In this document: in pieces, positions 17,647 through 26,970 of the stretch
Layout: every line of letters starts with the position of its first letter
Numbering within the stretch: position 1 is the first letter of the stretch
Origin: Streptomyces altiplanensis
GTDB taxonomy: Bacteria; Actinomycetota; Actinomycetes; Streptomycetales; Streptomycetaceae
DNA length: 64,000 nt
NCBI GenBank assembly: GCA_003719395.1
Contig: RHMC01000004.1
Span: forward strand, 60,172-124,171
Reading direction: 5' to 3'
Translations under genes and position numbers: made by a program
The notes under the pieces: model-generated
Seen by the model: the letters and a program-made list of their open reading frames with translations, nothing else
Database searches by the model: none
What the model was told of the DNA's origin: nothing

Positions 17647-18989
17647 TCAGGCGCCGCGCGACGTCCTCGCGTTCGCGTGCCGGGTCAGGAACGGAGCCAC
17701 CGACGGCGAGCGGCGGTGCGGCAGCAGGACGCGCGCCGTCGCGGTGAGCATGGTCTGGATACGGGACGACTGGACCTCTTCCAGGAGATCCAGTACGCCC
17801 TGCCCCACCGCGGCCGCCTCGTCCGGCGCCCCGGCGCGGGCCAGGTCGTCGGCGAGTTCGGCGCTGTAGAGGGCCAGGTTCCGGGTGAAGTGGGGGTCCT
17901 GGAGCGCCGCCGCGCGCCGGGCGTGCCGGAGGCGCGTGACCAGTCGCCCAAGGGCCGACCAGCACTGGGCCTCCAGCCCCTCCAGCTCCGCCTCGCCGAA
18001 GAAGCTCATCCACTCGGGATCGGCCTGTGCCGTACCGCGTTCGAAGAGGGACTTGGCGCGGCCGAGCGCCTGTTCTCAGCCCGTACGTCACCGAGCCCCG
18101 CCCAGCCGCCCGCCTCGCGCAGGGTGAGCAGCGAGAGCAGCCGCGGCGAGGCCACGTGCTGCACCGCACGCTGTCCCGCCTGGGCCGCCCGGACCGCCTC
18201 GCGCGGCCGGCCCGTGTCCCGTGCGAGGAACGCCGAGTTGCTGAACGCGTGGGCCTCCAGCGCGGGGTCGCCGGCCACCCGGGCCGTCGCGAGCGCCTCC
18301 GCGTAGTGCGAGCGGGCGTCGTCGAAGCGGCCCGAGTCGTGCGCGAGCCAGCCCACGGAGAGAGCGAGCTCACCGGCGCCGGCGTGCAGCCGGTCGGCCA
18401 TCGACCTGCGGGACGTCGTGCTCGCCTCGAGCAGGGCGTAGGCGGTCCGGAGCGGTTGCGCGGCCCGCTTGTAGAGGCCGTCGGCGCCGTGCCGGTCGTC
18501 GAGCAGCCGGATCTGCCGCACCGCGTCCTCCACCGCCTTGACCTCGGCCTCGCCGAGCCGGCGGTGCGCGGCGGCCGGCGTACCGGAAGCGTCAGCCGCA
18601 CCGGAGGCGCCGGAGGCGCTCGGCGCGGTGCCGAATCCCAGGGACACGGCTGCCACGGTGGTGGTGCCGCTCGTCATGAACGCGCGACGCAGCACGTCGC
18701 TCTCCTCGTCGCTGTTGCTGTGGGTCGTGGTGGTGCGCGCCCCCCTGCCGCGTACCGTTTCGCGGGCCGAGAAGCCCAGGTCCGCCAGCCTCAGGCCGGG
18801 GAACATGTACAGGAAGACGCGTTCGTACGCGTAGTTGGGACAACGGATCTCGCCGGCTTCGACGCGCCCGATGTAGCGTGCGTCGCACGCGACCTGTTCA
18901 CCGATCTCACGTGCCGCCCTGCGGACGGCGGCGGCGAATTCGGCCGGTGAACGGGATCCTCGCAGGCGGCGGAAGTCGTTGTTCGGCAT
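17647..18989 (-). CDS. XRE-family regulator with TPR-like C-terminal region (one-base deletion)
   Basis: 447 aa after restoring one base near 18074. The N-terminal ~85 residues form a helix-turn-helix (ACDARYIGRVEAGEIRCPNY is the recognition region). They are followed by a basic linker, a hydrophobic stretch RRAFMTSGTTTVAAVSLGFG, and a long alanine-rich helical repeat region of TPR character (for example SGRFDDARSHYAEALATARV). ATG at 18989 has GGGAGG eight bases upstream. This architecture occurs in several Streptomyces developmental and antibiotic regulators such as NsdA relatives. The target is unknown. Confidence 0.75.
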
Positions 18990-19211
18990 GGCCAGGACCT
19001 CCCGCAAGGTTCGCGTGCTTCAGCGGAGCAAAAACGTACCCGCTGTGACGACTTGAACACACGCTGTTCCGCTACAAACGGGATATCTCACCCACGATCT
19101 GCCATGAACTGCCATCCTTTGCGGCGGCGCGGCACCGTAGCCGTTGACGCTTTCGGGCGTTGGAGAATGAGGAGCGGGAGCGCGGTTCCCGTTCGAGCGA
19201 GGAGGGTTCCC

Positions 19212-19719
19212 TTGTTGGAGGCCGGCGTGGAGATCAACGGCTCAAGGACAACGGCTCAGCACAGGCCCACCCAGGACTCCAGCGCCGGCCCGCCGGCGTC
19301 GGGAGGAACTCCCGTTGTTCCTGGTGCCGAACCGTGCGACCTGGTGACGGTCCCGGTGCGTCAGGGCCTCGAAGCGGTGGACATCATCCGCCGTGCCTCC
19401 GCCCCCGCCGTCGGCCCCGTGCTGCTCGACGGTTCCCTGCGCCACCCTCGGCTTCCTGGTACCCCCCGGCACCGCCGACGGCTGGGACATGCCGGGCAGC
19501 GCCTGTACGCAGACGGCCGGACGCGGCCTGCGCCTCCCGGCGGACCTGACCGGCGGCATCGGGGCCGACGCGCGGCCCGTGGTTCCCGAGCCGCCCGTCA
19601 GCGGCACCGGCTGGCTGCTGCCGCCCACGGACACGGGACCGGTCACCGACCCGGCGGTGCTCAGGGCCGCACTCGGCGAGGCGGCCCGGCTGATCGAGGC
19701 GGCCGACCGGGTCCGCTGA
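19212..19719 (+). CDS. Conserved Streptomyces hypothetical protein (one extra base)
   Basis: 168 aa once one C is removed near 19435, where GGTTCCCTGCG should read GGTTCCTGCG. The joined frame reads VGPVLLDGSCATLGFLVPPG and ends ARLIEAADRVR. A TTG start at 19212 is chosen because GGAGGG precedes it by five bases; a GTG at 19227 is the alternative. No signal peptide, membrane helix or known domain is visible. The protein has two blocks, one around PVRQGLEAVDIIRR and one around PGSACTQTAGRGLRLPADL. Function unknown. It lies 24 bp upstream of the methyltransferase-like gene. Confidence 0.6.
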
Positions 19720-19743
19720 GCGGATCGAACCGATACTGGCTGT

Positions 19744-20610
19744 GTGGCAAAGAACAACAGACGGCGCGAGCGCGCCGCCCCCGAGCCCGTCGTCGAGCAC
19801 GTCGACGTGGCGGACTCGCCGAACTGATACCCGACCGGGACCGGCCGCGCGGCTGGACCCTCCTCATCGACGGCGCCCCGCAGTCCCACGTGGACCTCGA
19901 CGACCCGTCCCACCTCGACTTCGCGTACCAGCGCAGGCTCGGCCACATCGCCGATCTCACCGCCCCGCCGGGACAGCCCGTCCATGTCCTGCACCTGGGC
20001 GGCGGCGCCTTCACCCTGGCCCGTTACGTCGCCGCCACCCGGCCCCGCTCCACCCAGCAGATCGTCGAGGTGGACGCGGCGCTCGTCCAACTGGTGCGCA
20101 GGGTGGTGCCGCTGGACGCCCAGGCCCGTATCCGCGTCCGCTCCCTCGACGCCCGCGCCGGGCTCGGCAAAGTCGCGGACGGCTGGGCGGACCTGGTGAT
20201 CGCGGACGTGTTCAGCGCAGCCCGTACGCCCGGGCACCTCACCAGCACCGAATTCCTCGCCGACGTACGCAGAGTGCTGAGGCCCGGGGGCTTCTACGCC
20301 GCCAATCTCGCCGACGGCCCGCCCCTCGCGTACCTGCGCGGCCAGATCGCCACCGCCGCCGCCGTCTGGCCCGAACTCGCCCTCGCCGCCGATCCGGCCG
20401 TGCTGCGCGGGCGGCGCTTCGGCAACGCGGTGCTGCTGGCGTCGACCGTACGCTGCCCATCGCCGAGTGGACCCGCCGCATCGCGACCGACCGCACCCGG
20501 GGCGGGTGGAACACGGCCGGGAACTGGCCGACTTCACGGGGGGCGCGGCCGACGTCACCGATGCGAGCGCGCGGCCCTCACCGGAGCCGCCGGCGTCCGC
20601 CTTCACCTGA
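19744..20610 (+). CDS. Spermidine-synthase-like methyltransferase-fold protein (three one-base deletions)
   Basis: 289 aa after restoring single bases near 19806, 20447 and 20494. The core has the Rossmann-type nucleotide site HVLHLGGGAFTLARYV, followed by the acidic strand end QIVEVDAAL and the later DLVIADVFSAAR, the arrangement of spermidine synthase and class I SAM-dependent enzymes. The polyamine-site aspartates of true spermidine synthases are not clearly conserved, so a related methyltransferase is as likely. GTG at 19744. The presumed tail ends ASARPSPEPPASAFT at 20610. Three indels in one gene make details of the C terminus uncertain. Confidence 0.6.
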
Positions 20611-20678
20611 CCGGGGCCGGATGACCGGGAGCGGGTGACCCGGATCGGACGACCGGGACCGAATGGCCCGGGTCGGGA
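20609..20678 (+). repeat. Five degenerate copies of a 14-bp tandem repeat
   Basis: Units of exactly 14 bp begin GACCGGG(G/A) and run 20609-20622, 20623-20636, 20637-20650, 20651-20664 and 20665-20678 (the last begins GGCCCGGG). It lies between the methyltransferase stop and a minus-strand small gene and may be a decayed minisatellite or transcription-end region. Confidence 0.6.
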
Positions 20679-20679
20679 C

Positions 20680-20847
20680 TTCACGATCTCGACCGTCGGC
20701 TCGTGGTCGTGCCAGGCGCAGAAGACCGAGACCGCGGCCGCGCCCGCGGTGAACTCCACCCGGATCCACGACGGATCCTTCCAGACCTGCATCGACCAGC
20801 CCGTCGCCGGCGTCGCGGAAACCAGCTTGGCGGAGGCCTTCCTCTGA
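20680..20847 (-). CDS. Small conserved Streptomyces protein, boundaries unclear
   Basis: Minus-strand codons give KASAKLVSATPATGWSM followed by QVWKDPSWIRVEF and VSVFCAWHDHEPTVEIV, a pattern I recognise from small (~65 aa) Streptomyces proteins of unknown function. There is no ATG/GTG immediately before the conserved part and no stop right after it in this frame, so both ends are probably disturbed by indels or by the adjacent tandem repeat. The single Cys and the HDH motif are the only chemically suggestive residues. Confidence 0.4.
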
Positions 20848-21033
20848 CCGGCTTCCCGGCTTCCGGCTCCTCGGATTCCCCACTCGGCCGGGGTACGCGT
20901 GCGCTCGAACGGTCGATGAGATGTTGCCGCTCCGATCGCCCGAAACGAGGCTGGGCGGGACAACGCCACCGGGCTTCAGCGTGCGCGGCTGGGACTGCGC
21001 CGGCCGTGGTGTGCCGCGTGAGGAGCGAGTGCG

Positions 21034-21330
21034 ATGAGGGTCATGCTGCGAGCCGTGATGGACACCAAGATGTCGACGGAAGCGCTCAAGAACGGCACGC
21101 TTCCGCAGCTCCTGGAAGCGACGATGGACCGGCTCAAGCCCGAGGCGGCCTACTTCACCGGCACGGAGGGCAGGCGGTCCTGCGTCATGGTCTTCGACAT
21201 GCAGGACAGCTCGCAGCTTCCCTCCGTCGCGGAGCCGTTCTTCGAGCTGGGCGCGGAGGTGACGGTGCAGCCGGCGATGAACCGTGAGGACCTTCAGAAG
21301 GGCCTGGCGGCTCTTCGTCCGCAAGGCTGA
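21034..21330 (+). CDS. Conserved 98-aa protein (possible DUF3303-like/dimeric ferredoxin-like fold)
   Basis: A complete small ORF: MRVMLRAVMDTKMSTEAL ... FFELGAEVTVQPAMNREDL. The strand-helix-strand pattern and AYFTGTEGRRSCVMVFDM look like a single alpha-beta-barrel dimeric domain of the ABM/DUF3303 type, but the family is not certain. ATG at 21034 with a GGAGCG-like site. It stands alone between two minus-strand groups. No catalytic residues are evident. Confidence 0.6.
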   Translation: MRVMLRAVMDTKMSTEALKNGTLPQLLEATMDRLKPEAAYFTGTEGRRSCVMVFDMQDSSQLPSVAEPFFELGAEVTVQPAMNREDLQKGLAALRPQG

Positions 21331-21426
21331 CCCGGGCCCGATCTCGCGCGGCCCCGGGCCCGGCCCTCGTACGGCGGTGCCCGGGGCGGCTGGGGAACGG
21401 CCGGCCCCGGGGAGTGTGCGGACTGC

Positions 21427-21870
21427 TCAGCCGGCGGCGGCGTACACCCGCGACGCGAACTCCGCGATCTGTTCGTCGCTGAGGTTCTTGGCGAGGTTGG
21501 CCTCTGTGATCATGCCGACCAGCTGGTGGCCTCCCGCGACGTCGATGACCGGGAGACGCTTGATCTGGTGCGTTTCCATGGTCTCCAGGGCCTCGCCGGC
21601 GTCCGCGTCGGCGTCGATCCAGTGCACGTGCCCGTTCAGCGTGCCGGCCTGCACCGTCGCCGGGTCGACACCTTCGGCGCAGCACTTCACGACGATGTCG
21701 CGATCGGTGATCAGGCCGGTGATCCTGTTGTCGTCGCCGCAGATGGGCAGACAGCCGACATTCAGATCGCGCATCATCTGCGACGCCTCGAACAGCGACT
21801 GGTGCGCACCGACGCACTGCACGCCACCGGTCATGATGTCGCGAGCCTTGAGCTGCTTGTTCATAGCCAT
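21427..21870 (-). CDS. CBS-pair domain protein
   Basis: 147 aa consisting of two CBS motifs: ARDIMTGGVQCVGAHQSL...ITGLITDRDIV and the second ending LVGMITEANLAKNL. CBS pairs bind adenosyl ligands such as AMP, ATP or SAM. Stand-alone CBS-pair proteins are common in Streptomyces and of mostly unknown role, often stress related. Starts at 21870 or the ATG six bases later; GGGAGGA lies upstream. It is followed on the same strand only by its own terminator region. The next gene upstream is a cupin. Confidence 0.85.
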   Translation of the reverse strand: MAMNKQLKARDIMTGGVQCVGAHQSLFEASQMMRDLNVGCLPICGDDNRITGLITDRDIVVKCCAEGVDPATVQAGTLNGHVHWIDADADAGEALETMETHQIKRLPVIDVAGGHQLVGMITEANLAKNLSDEQIAEFASRVYAAAG

Positions 21871-21980
21871 GATGTCGGGGTTCCTCCCGCGCTCGGGATG
21901 TTGTTTCCTCCTCCATCGATGACAACACGGATGGCGTACAGCCGCCCCTCGGCGGGATCGCGGCGGTTCACGGAACGAGT

Positions 21981-22361
21981 TCAGCGACCGGCTGTGGGCG
22001 TGGGGACGGCGTAGTCGCCGAAGCCGACCCAGTCGAGGAACACGCACGGCTCGTCGCCGAGGACCCAGGCGTCGTGACCGGGTGCGACGGAGATGAAGTC
22101 GCCGGGTCCGACCTCGATGTCCTCACCGTCGTCCATGACGATCTTCATCCGGCCGTTCACGACGTAGCCGACGTGGGCGGCCTGGCAGCTGTCGGTTCCG
22201 GCGATGGGCCTGACGTGCTTGGTCCACTGCCAGCCCGGCTCGAAGACGGCGCGGCCGACCGGTCCTCGGTCTGTGGTGAGCAGGTCGAGCCTGCCCTTGT
22301 CGTCCTCGAACGGACGGGTCTCGTCTGAAGAGTCGAAGTTCTTGCGCACGAGTGATGCCAT
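21981..22361 (-). CDS. Cupin-domain protein
   Basis: 126 aa, a single small beta-barrel cupin. Motif 1 (WTKHVRPIAGTDSCQAAHVGYVVNG) has two histidines, and motif 2 is GPGDFISVAPGHDAWVLGDE. ATG at 22361 follows GGAGG by nine bases; the ATG at 22367 is too close to the ribosome site. The position upstream of the CBS gene on the same strand, ~110 bp apart, allows cotranscription. Substrate unknown; such proteins are often metal-dependent isomerases or sensors. Confidence 0.8.
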   Translation of the reverse strand: MASLVRKNFDSSDETRPFEDDKGRLDLLTTDRGPVGRAVFEPGWQWTKHVRPIAGTDSCQAAHVGYVVNGRMKIVMDDGEDIEVGPGDFISVAPGHDAWVLGDEPCVFLDWVGFGDYAVPTPTAGR

Positions 22362-22619
22362 GATCATCCGCCTCCGGCGGGCAATCGAACGACCCCGAGT
22401 CCACTTTCCAGGCTACGCCGGGAGGGGGAGGGAGGGGCGGCCTGGTTCGATCCCGGGCTCCGGTCGAACTCGCCGCTGCGCTTCTCGCATTCATGCGCGA
22501 GTGAAGGGGCCGGCGGAGGGGTCGGCTCCGTATAACTGCTGCTTAATGGGCCCGGCTGGGGGAACCCGCGATGAGGTCATCCACTGAACCGAATGACCAT
22601 CACGAGAAGGTGGGGCTGC

Positions 22620-23486
22620 ATGTTCGAGTTACGGGCGGGACTGAAGGCCGGAGCCATCGGTGTGGCGGGTGCGGTCGCGTGTACCGCACTGGTGGCGTGC
22701 GGGAGCGACGGCCCGGACACGGGCGGCAAGGCCGGGAAGAAGAGCCCCGGCGCGCAGGAAGAGGGCACGGCGGCGGTGCGTACCGCCTACGACAGGACCG
22801 CCGAGGCGGAGACCGCGCGCATGACACTGAAGACGCGCACGACGGCGGAGGGCAAGACCGTCTCCGTCAACGGTGAGGGGGTCATCGACCTCGCCGACGG
22901 CGACAGCGAGATGACGCTCACCGCCGAAGGCCAGAAGATCGAGCAGCGCGTGATCGACGGCACGGTCTACCAGAAGGTGCCCGAGGCGCAGCAGGCGAAC
23001 GTGCCGGGCAACAAGCCCTGGATCAAGATCGATCTGAAGAAGGCCGCGCAGCAGAACGGCGGCGGCAGCGGTGGCGCGACGCAGGTGAACGACCCCGCCG
23101 AGACGGCCGGCTTCGCCAAGGGCGTCACCGACAAGGACGTCAAGAAGATCGGCACGGAGAAGGTCGACGGTACGAACACGACCCGCTACCGGGTCACGAT
23201 CGACATCGACAAGCTCGCAGGCCCGGGCGACCGGGCCAAGGCCGAGCAGCTGAAGAAGCAGCTCGGCCCGACCCTGCCGATGGACGTCTGGCTGGACGAC
23301 GACGGCCGTATCCGCCGCCAGCAGATGGACATGCGGATGAAGGCACCGGACGGCTCGGGGGCCGGCGGCCCGCAGAAGGCGGACGTCCGGACCGTCATCG
23401 AATACAGCGACTTCGGCACCGAACTGGAGGCCGACCCCCCGGCGGCCGGCCAGACCGCCGACATGACGGGCAAGGCGCAGCGGTAG
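22620..23486 (+). CDS. LppX/LprG-like lipoprotein
   Basis: 288 aa. A signal peptide ends at the lipobox LVAC ([10 protein letters not shown]), so it is anchored outside the membrane. After a Gly/Lys/Ser linker, a domain rich in beta strands follows: [20 protein letters not shown] and [11 protein letters not shown]. This is the pattern of actinobacterial DUF1396/LppX-LprAFG lipoproteins, which carry hydrophobic lipids in a cavity. ATG at 22620 is preferred, since the AAGGTGGGG site lies before it; an ATG at 22593 is in frame. A C/G-rich hairpin (23504-23527) follows. Confidence 0.75.
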   Translation: MFELRAGLKAGAIGVAGAVACTALVACGSDGPDTGGKAGKKSPGAQEEGTAAVRTAYDRTAEAETARMTLKTRTTAEGKTVSVNGEGVIDLADGDSEMTLTAEGQKIEQRVIDGTVYQKVPEAQQANVPGNKPWIKIDLKKAAQQNGGGSGGATQVNDPAETAGFAKGVTDKDVKKIGTEKVDGTNTTRYRVTIDIDKLAGPGDRAKAEQLKKQLGPTLPMDVWLDDDGRIRRQQMDMRMKAPDGSGAGGPQKADVRTVIEYSDFGTELEADPPAAGQTADMTGKAQR

Positions 23487-23503
23487 TCCGAGGGGTCCGG
23501 GGA

Positions 23504-23527
23504 GCCCGGCCCGGCGGAAGGCCGGGC
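23504..23527. terminator. Hairpin between convergent lipoprotein and bglC genes
   Basis: GCCCGGC and GCCGGGC form a 7-bp stem around a ten-base loop, directly between the lipoprotein stop (23486) and the bglC stop (23574). Confidence 0.55.
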
Positions 23528-23573
23528 ATGCGCTCCATGGTGCGGGTGCGGGTGCGGGTGCGGCGGGGCCGGG

Positions 23574-25041
23574 TCACTCGTCCGGCATCGGGTACGGCAG
23601 TACGCCCGTCCTCGCCACCCGCCCGTACCACCGCGCACTCGACTTCGGCGTACGCTCCTGCGTCTCGTAGTCGACGTACACCGCGCCGAACCGCTTGCTG
23701 TAGCCGTACGCCCACTCGAAGTTGTCCATCAGCGACCAGAGGAAGTAGCCGCGCACGTCCGCCCCGTCCAGCATCGCCCGGCGCACCGCCGCCAAGTGGC
23801 CGTGCAGGTAGCGGATGCGGTCCGGGTCGTGGACCGTGCCGTCGGCGGCCGGCTTGTCGTCGTACGCCGCGCCGTTCTCCGTGACCATCAGCGCCACGCC
23901 CGGTGCCTCGCGGGCATACCGCATCAGCAGGTCGTACAGGCCGGACGGGTCGACGGACCAGTCCATCGCGGTCAGCTCGCCCGGCGGCTGGTGGAAGACG
24001 ACGGACTCCGAGCCGGGCCAGGGGGAGTGGTCGCCGCCGCCGTGGCCGTCGCGGCTCGCGCCCGTCGCGGTGTCGCCGGGCGCGGAAACCACCGCCGGGG
24101 CGTAGTAGTTGATGCCCAGCGTGTCCAGCTGTCCGCCGGCCGTCGCCTCGTCCCCGTCCCGCACGAACGACCAGTCCGTCAGGTGCGCGGTGTCGGCGAA
24201 GAGGTCGGAGGGGTACGCGCCCGCCAGCATCGGGCCCGTGAAGATCCGGTTCGCGAGGGCGTCGATGCGACGCTGTGCGTCCAGGTCGCCCGGTGACGGT
24301 GTGAGCGGCCTGACCGCGCTCGGATTGAGGCTCACGCCGATCCGTGCCCGGGCCGGAAGCGCGGCGCGCAGCGCCTGGACGGCCAGGCCGTGCGCCAGGT
24401 TCAGGTGGTGGGCGGCGCGCAGGGCGGCCACCGGGTCCGGTGCGGCCGGGGGCGTGCACCCCGGAGGCGTGCCCCAGGAAGGCGCTGCACCACGGCTCGT
24501 TGAGGGTGGTCCACAGCTCGACGCGGTCACCCAGCGCCTCGGCGACCAGACCCGCGTACTCCGCGAAGCGGTACGCCGTGTCGCGCTCCGGCCAGCCGCC
24601 CCCCGCGGCGGAGCCGCCGGCGGAGGGAGTCTCCAGCTCCTGCGGCAGGTCCCAGTGGTAGAGGGTGAGGCTGGGAGTGATCCCGGCCGCCAGCAGCTCG
24701 TCGGTCAGCGCGCGGTAGAAGTCCAGGCCGCGCCCGCACGCAGGGCCCCGGCCGCCCGGCTGCACGCGCGGCCAGGACACCGAGAAGCGGTAGGCGCTCA
24801 GGCCCAGGTCCGCCATCATCCGTACGTCGCCGGGCATGCGGTGGTAGTGGTCGGCGGCCACGTCCCCGGTGTCGCCGCCGAGCACCTTGCCCGGCGTACG
24901 GCTGAAGGTGTCCCAGATCGACGGGGTGCGGCCGTCCTCCCGCGCCGCGCCCTCGATCTGGTACGCGGCGGTCGCGGTGCCCCACAGGAAGCCGGGCGGG
25001 AAGCTCTCGGTGCTTTCGGCGCTCTCGGTGCTCTCAGTCAT
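23574..25041 (-). CDS. bglC: GH1 beta-glucosidase BglC (one extra base)
   Basis: 488 aa. The catalytic acid/base lies in TLNEPWCS and the nucleophile in MVTENG, the two Glu of family 1 glycosidases. N-terminal [15 protein letters not shown] is the family signature. One extra G near 24436 splits the frame; removing it joins HAPGRT to [13 protein letters not shown]. No signal peptide is present, so it is intracellular and hydrolyses cellobiose brought in by CebEFG. It sits 62 bp downstream of cebG, and a CebR-like operator overlaps its start codon region, as in the S. scabies bglC system known from the literature. Confidence 0.9.
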
Positions 25042-25054
25042 GGAAGCGCTCCTG
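25041..25054. promoter_or_regulatory. CebR operator at bglC start
   Basis: TGGAAGCGCTCCTG matches 11 of 14 bases of the CebR palindrome TGGGAGCGCTCCCA. It directly abuts the bglC start codon, so CebR bound here would block initiation or elongation until cellobiose is present. Confidence 0.7.
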
Positions 25055-25056
25055 GT

Positions 25057-25092
25057 AGGAGGGGAGAGGAGGGGAGAGGAGGGGAGAGGAGA
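25057..25092 (+). repeat. 10-bp tandem repeat, three copies
   Basis: GGGGAGAGGA repeated at 25061-25070, 25071-25080 and 25081-25090 in the short gap between cebG and bglC. On the minus strand this is a CCTCTCC-rich leader before bglC. Confidence 0.8.
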
Positions 25093-25102
25093 CAGCGGGA
25101 AG

Positions 25103-25951
25103 TCAGCCCTTGACCGCGCCCTGCATGATCCCGCCGACGATCTGCCTCCCGAAGAGTGTGAAGGCCAGCAGCAGCGGCAGTGTGCCGAGCAGGGCGCCGG
25201 CCATGACGACCGACTGGTCGGGAACGAACCCCTGGCCGAGGTTGGCGAGCGCCACCTGCACGGTCGGGTTGTCCTGGGTCAGCGCGATGATCGGCCAGAA
25301 GAAGTCGTTCCAGGCGGCCACGAAGGTGAGCATGCCCAGCACCGCCATCGCGGGTCTGGCGGCCGGGAAGACGATGTGCCAGACGATCCGCAGACTGCTC
25401 GCGCCGTCCATCCGCGCCGCCTCGATCAGTTCGCCCGGCAGCGCCTGCACCAGGTACTGGCGCATGAAGAAGACCCCGAAGGCGCTGACGAGAGTCGGCA
25501 GGATGACGGCCTGGAGCTGGTCGGTCCACTCCAGCTCGGCGATGGTCATGAAGAGGGGGACGACGCTGAGCTGCGGCGGCACCATCATCGTGGCGATGAC
25601 CAGCAGCATCAGCAGGTTCTTGAAGCGGAAGCGCAGCTTGGCGAAGGCGAAGCCGGCCAGGGTCGAGAAGAGGACGGTCCCCAGGGCGATGCTCCCGGCC
25701 ACCACCGCCGTATTGAGCAGGGCGAGCCCCATGTTGGCGTCGGTCCAGGCGGTCTGGAGGTTCTTGAAGAGGTTCCCGCCGAACCAGAACGGCGGCGGCG
25801 TCTGGGACAGCCGGGTGCTGTTGCGGGAGGCCGCGATCGCCGTCCAGACGAGGGGGAACAGCGAGCCTGCCGTGAAGACGATCAGCACGGCGTAGGTGAG
25901 GGGGCCACCGTGCAGATGGCGGCCGGCGCGTACACGCGTCAGTTTCGTCAT
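25103..25951 (-). CDS. cebG: Cellobiose/cellotriose ABC transporter permease CebG
   Basis: 282 aa, a MalG-type carbohydrate permease with six membrane helices. The EAA loop is [20 protein letters not shown]. Its start at 25951 overlaps the cebF stop (ATGA), so the pair is translationally coupled. The protein ends [10 protein letters not shown] as in CUT1-family MalG proteins. With CebF it forms the channel; the ATPase MsiK is encoded elsewhere in Streptomyces, and indeed no ATPase gene is seen here. Confidence 0.9.
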   Translation of the reverse strand: MTKLTRVRAGRHLHGGPLTYAVLIVFTAGSLFPLVWTAIAASRNSTRLSQTPPPFWFGGNLFKNLQTAWTDANMGLALLNTAVVAGSIALGTVLFSTLAGFAFAKLRFRFKNLLMLLVIATMMVPPQLSVVPLFMTIAELEWTDQLQAVILPTLVSAFGVFFMRQYLVQALPGELIEAARMDGASSLRIVWHIVFPAARPAMAVLGMLTFVAAWNDFFWPIIALTQDNPTVQVALANLGQGFVPDQSVVMAGALLGTLPLLLAFTLFGRQIVGGIMQGAVKG

Positions 25952-26970
25952 TGGCTCTTCCTCAGGCGGCGGGCGACCAGCAGGTGGATGCCCGCGACGA
26001 TCAGCAGGATCAGGAACATCGCCCAGGCGATCGCGGAGGCCCGGCCGAGGTGGAAGTTGAACCAGCCCTGCTCGTACAGGTAGAGGCCGAGCGTCTGGAA
26101 CTGGTGCGACGCCCCGCCCTTCTGTCCGCCCGCCCCGCCGAACAGCAGCGGCTCACCGAACAGCTGCGTCGCGCCGATCGTCGAGACGACGACCGTGAAG
26201 AGGATCGTCGGCCGCAGGGAGGGGATGGTGACGTGGAGGAACTGCTGCCAGCGCGTCGCCCCGTCCAGCGCCGCCGACTCGTACAGATCGTTCGGCACGG
26301 CCTGCATCGCGGCCAGATAGATCAGCGCGTTGTAGCCCGTCCACCGCCAGATCACGATCGAGGAGACCGCCACCTGCGACGACAGGGTCCCGCTCTGCCA
26401 GTCGACCTTCCCGAGCCCCACCGCGTCCAGCACCCAGTTGATCATCCCGTAGTCGCGCCCGAAGAGGAGTACGAAGACGAGCGTCGCGGCGGCCACCGAA
26501 GTGGCGTACGGAGTGAGGATCGCGACCCGGAAGAAGCCCGAGGCGCGCAGCCGGTAGTTGAGCAGGTGCGCGATGCCCAGCGCCATCAGCAGCTGCGGCA
26601 CCGTCGAGATGATGCCGATGGTGAAGGTGTTGCGCAGCGCGTTCCAGAAGAACTCGTCCTCCAGCAGCCGCGTGTAGTTGTGCAGCCCCACCCACTGCAT
26701 GTCGTTCGGCGCCGACAGCGACACGCGGTGCAGCGACGACCAGCCCGTATAGAGGAGGGGGAAGACCCCGAAGGCCGCGAAGAAGACGAAGAAGGGCGCG
26801 ACGAAGGCGTACGGGCTGTACTTCATGTCCCAGCGGTAGCGCCTGCTGCGCACCGCCCGGCGGCGGCCGGTGTCCCCCGGCCGCCCGGCCGCCGCCGGTA
26901 CCGCTCCCGGGCGGTCCGCGGCCGCGTCCCCCGCGGAGGGGGACACAGCCTGGTCGGTGTACGGACGCAT
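25948..26970 (-). CDS. cebF: Cellobiose/cellotriose ABC transporter permease CebF
   Basis: 340 aa, a MalF-type permease with a long N-terminal cytoplasmic extension of about 50 residues rich in Ala, Arg and Asp before the first helix (SPYAFVAPFFVFFAAFGVFP). The EAA loop reads LYESAALDGATRWQQFLHV. Its start overlaps the cebE stop by one base. It is the second gene of cebEFG, with its own stop inside the cebG start. Confidence 0.9.
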   Translation of the reverse strand: MRPYTDQAVSPSAGDAAADRPGAVPAAAGRPGDTGRRRAVRSRRYRWDMKYSPYAFVAPFFVFFAAFGVFPLLYTGWSSLHRVSLSAPNDMQWVGLHNYTRLLEDEFFWNALRNTFTIGIISTVPQLLMALGIAHLLNYRLRASGFFRVAILTPYATSVAAATLVFVLLFGRDYGMINWVLDAVGLGKVDWQSGTLSSQVAVSSIVIWRWTGYNALIYLAAMQAVPNDLYESAALDGATRWQQFLHVTIPSLRPTILFTVVVSTIGATQLFGEPLLFGGAGGQKGGASHQFQTLGLYLYEQGWFNFHLGRASAIAWAMFLILLIVAGIHLLVARRLRKSQ

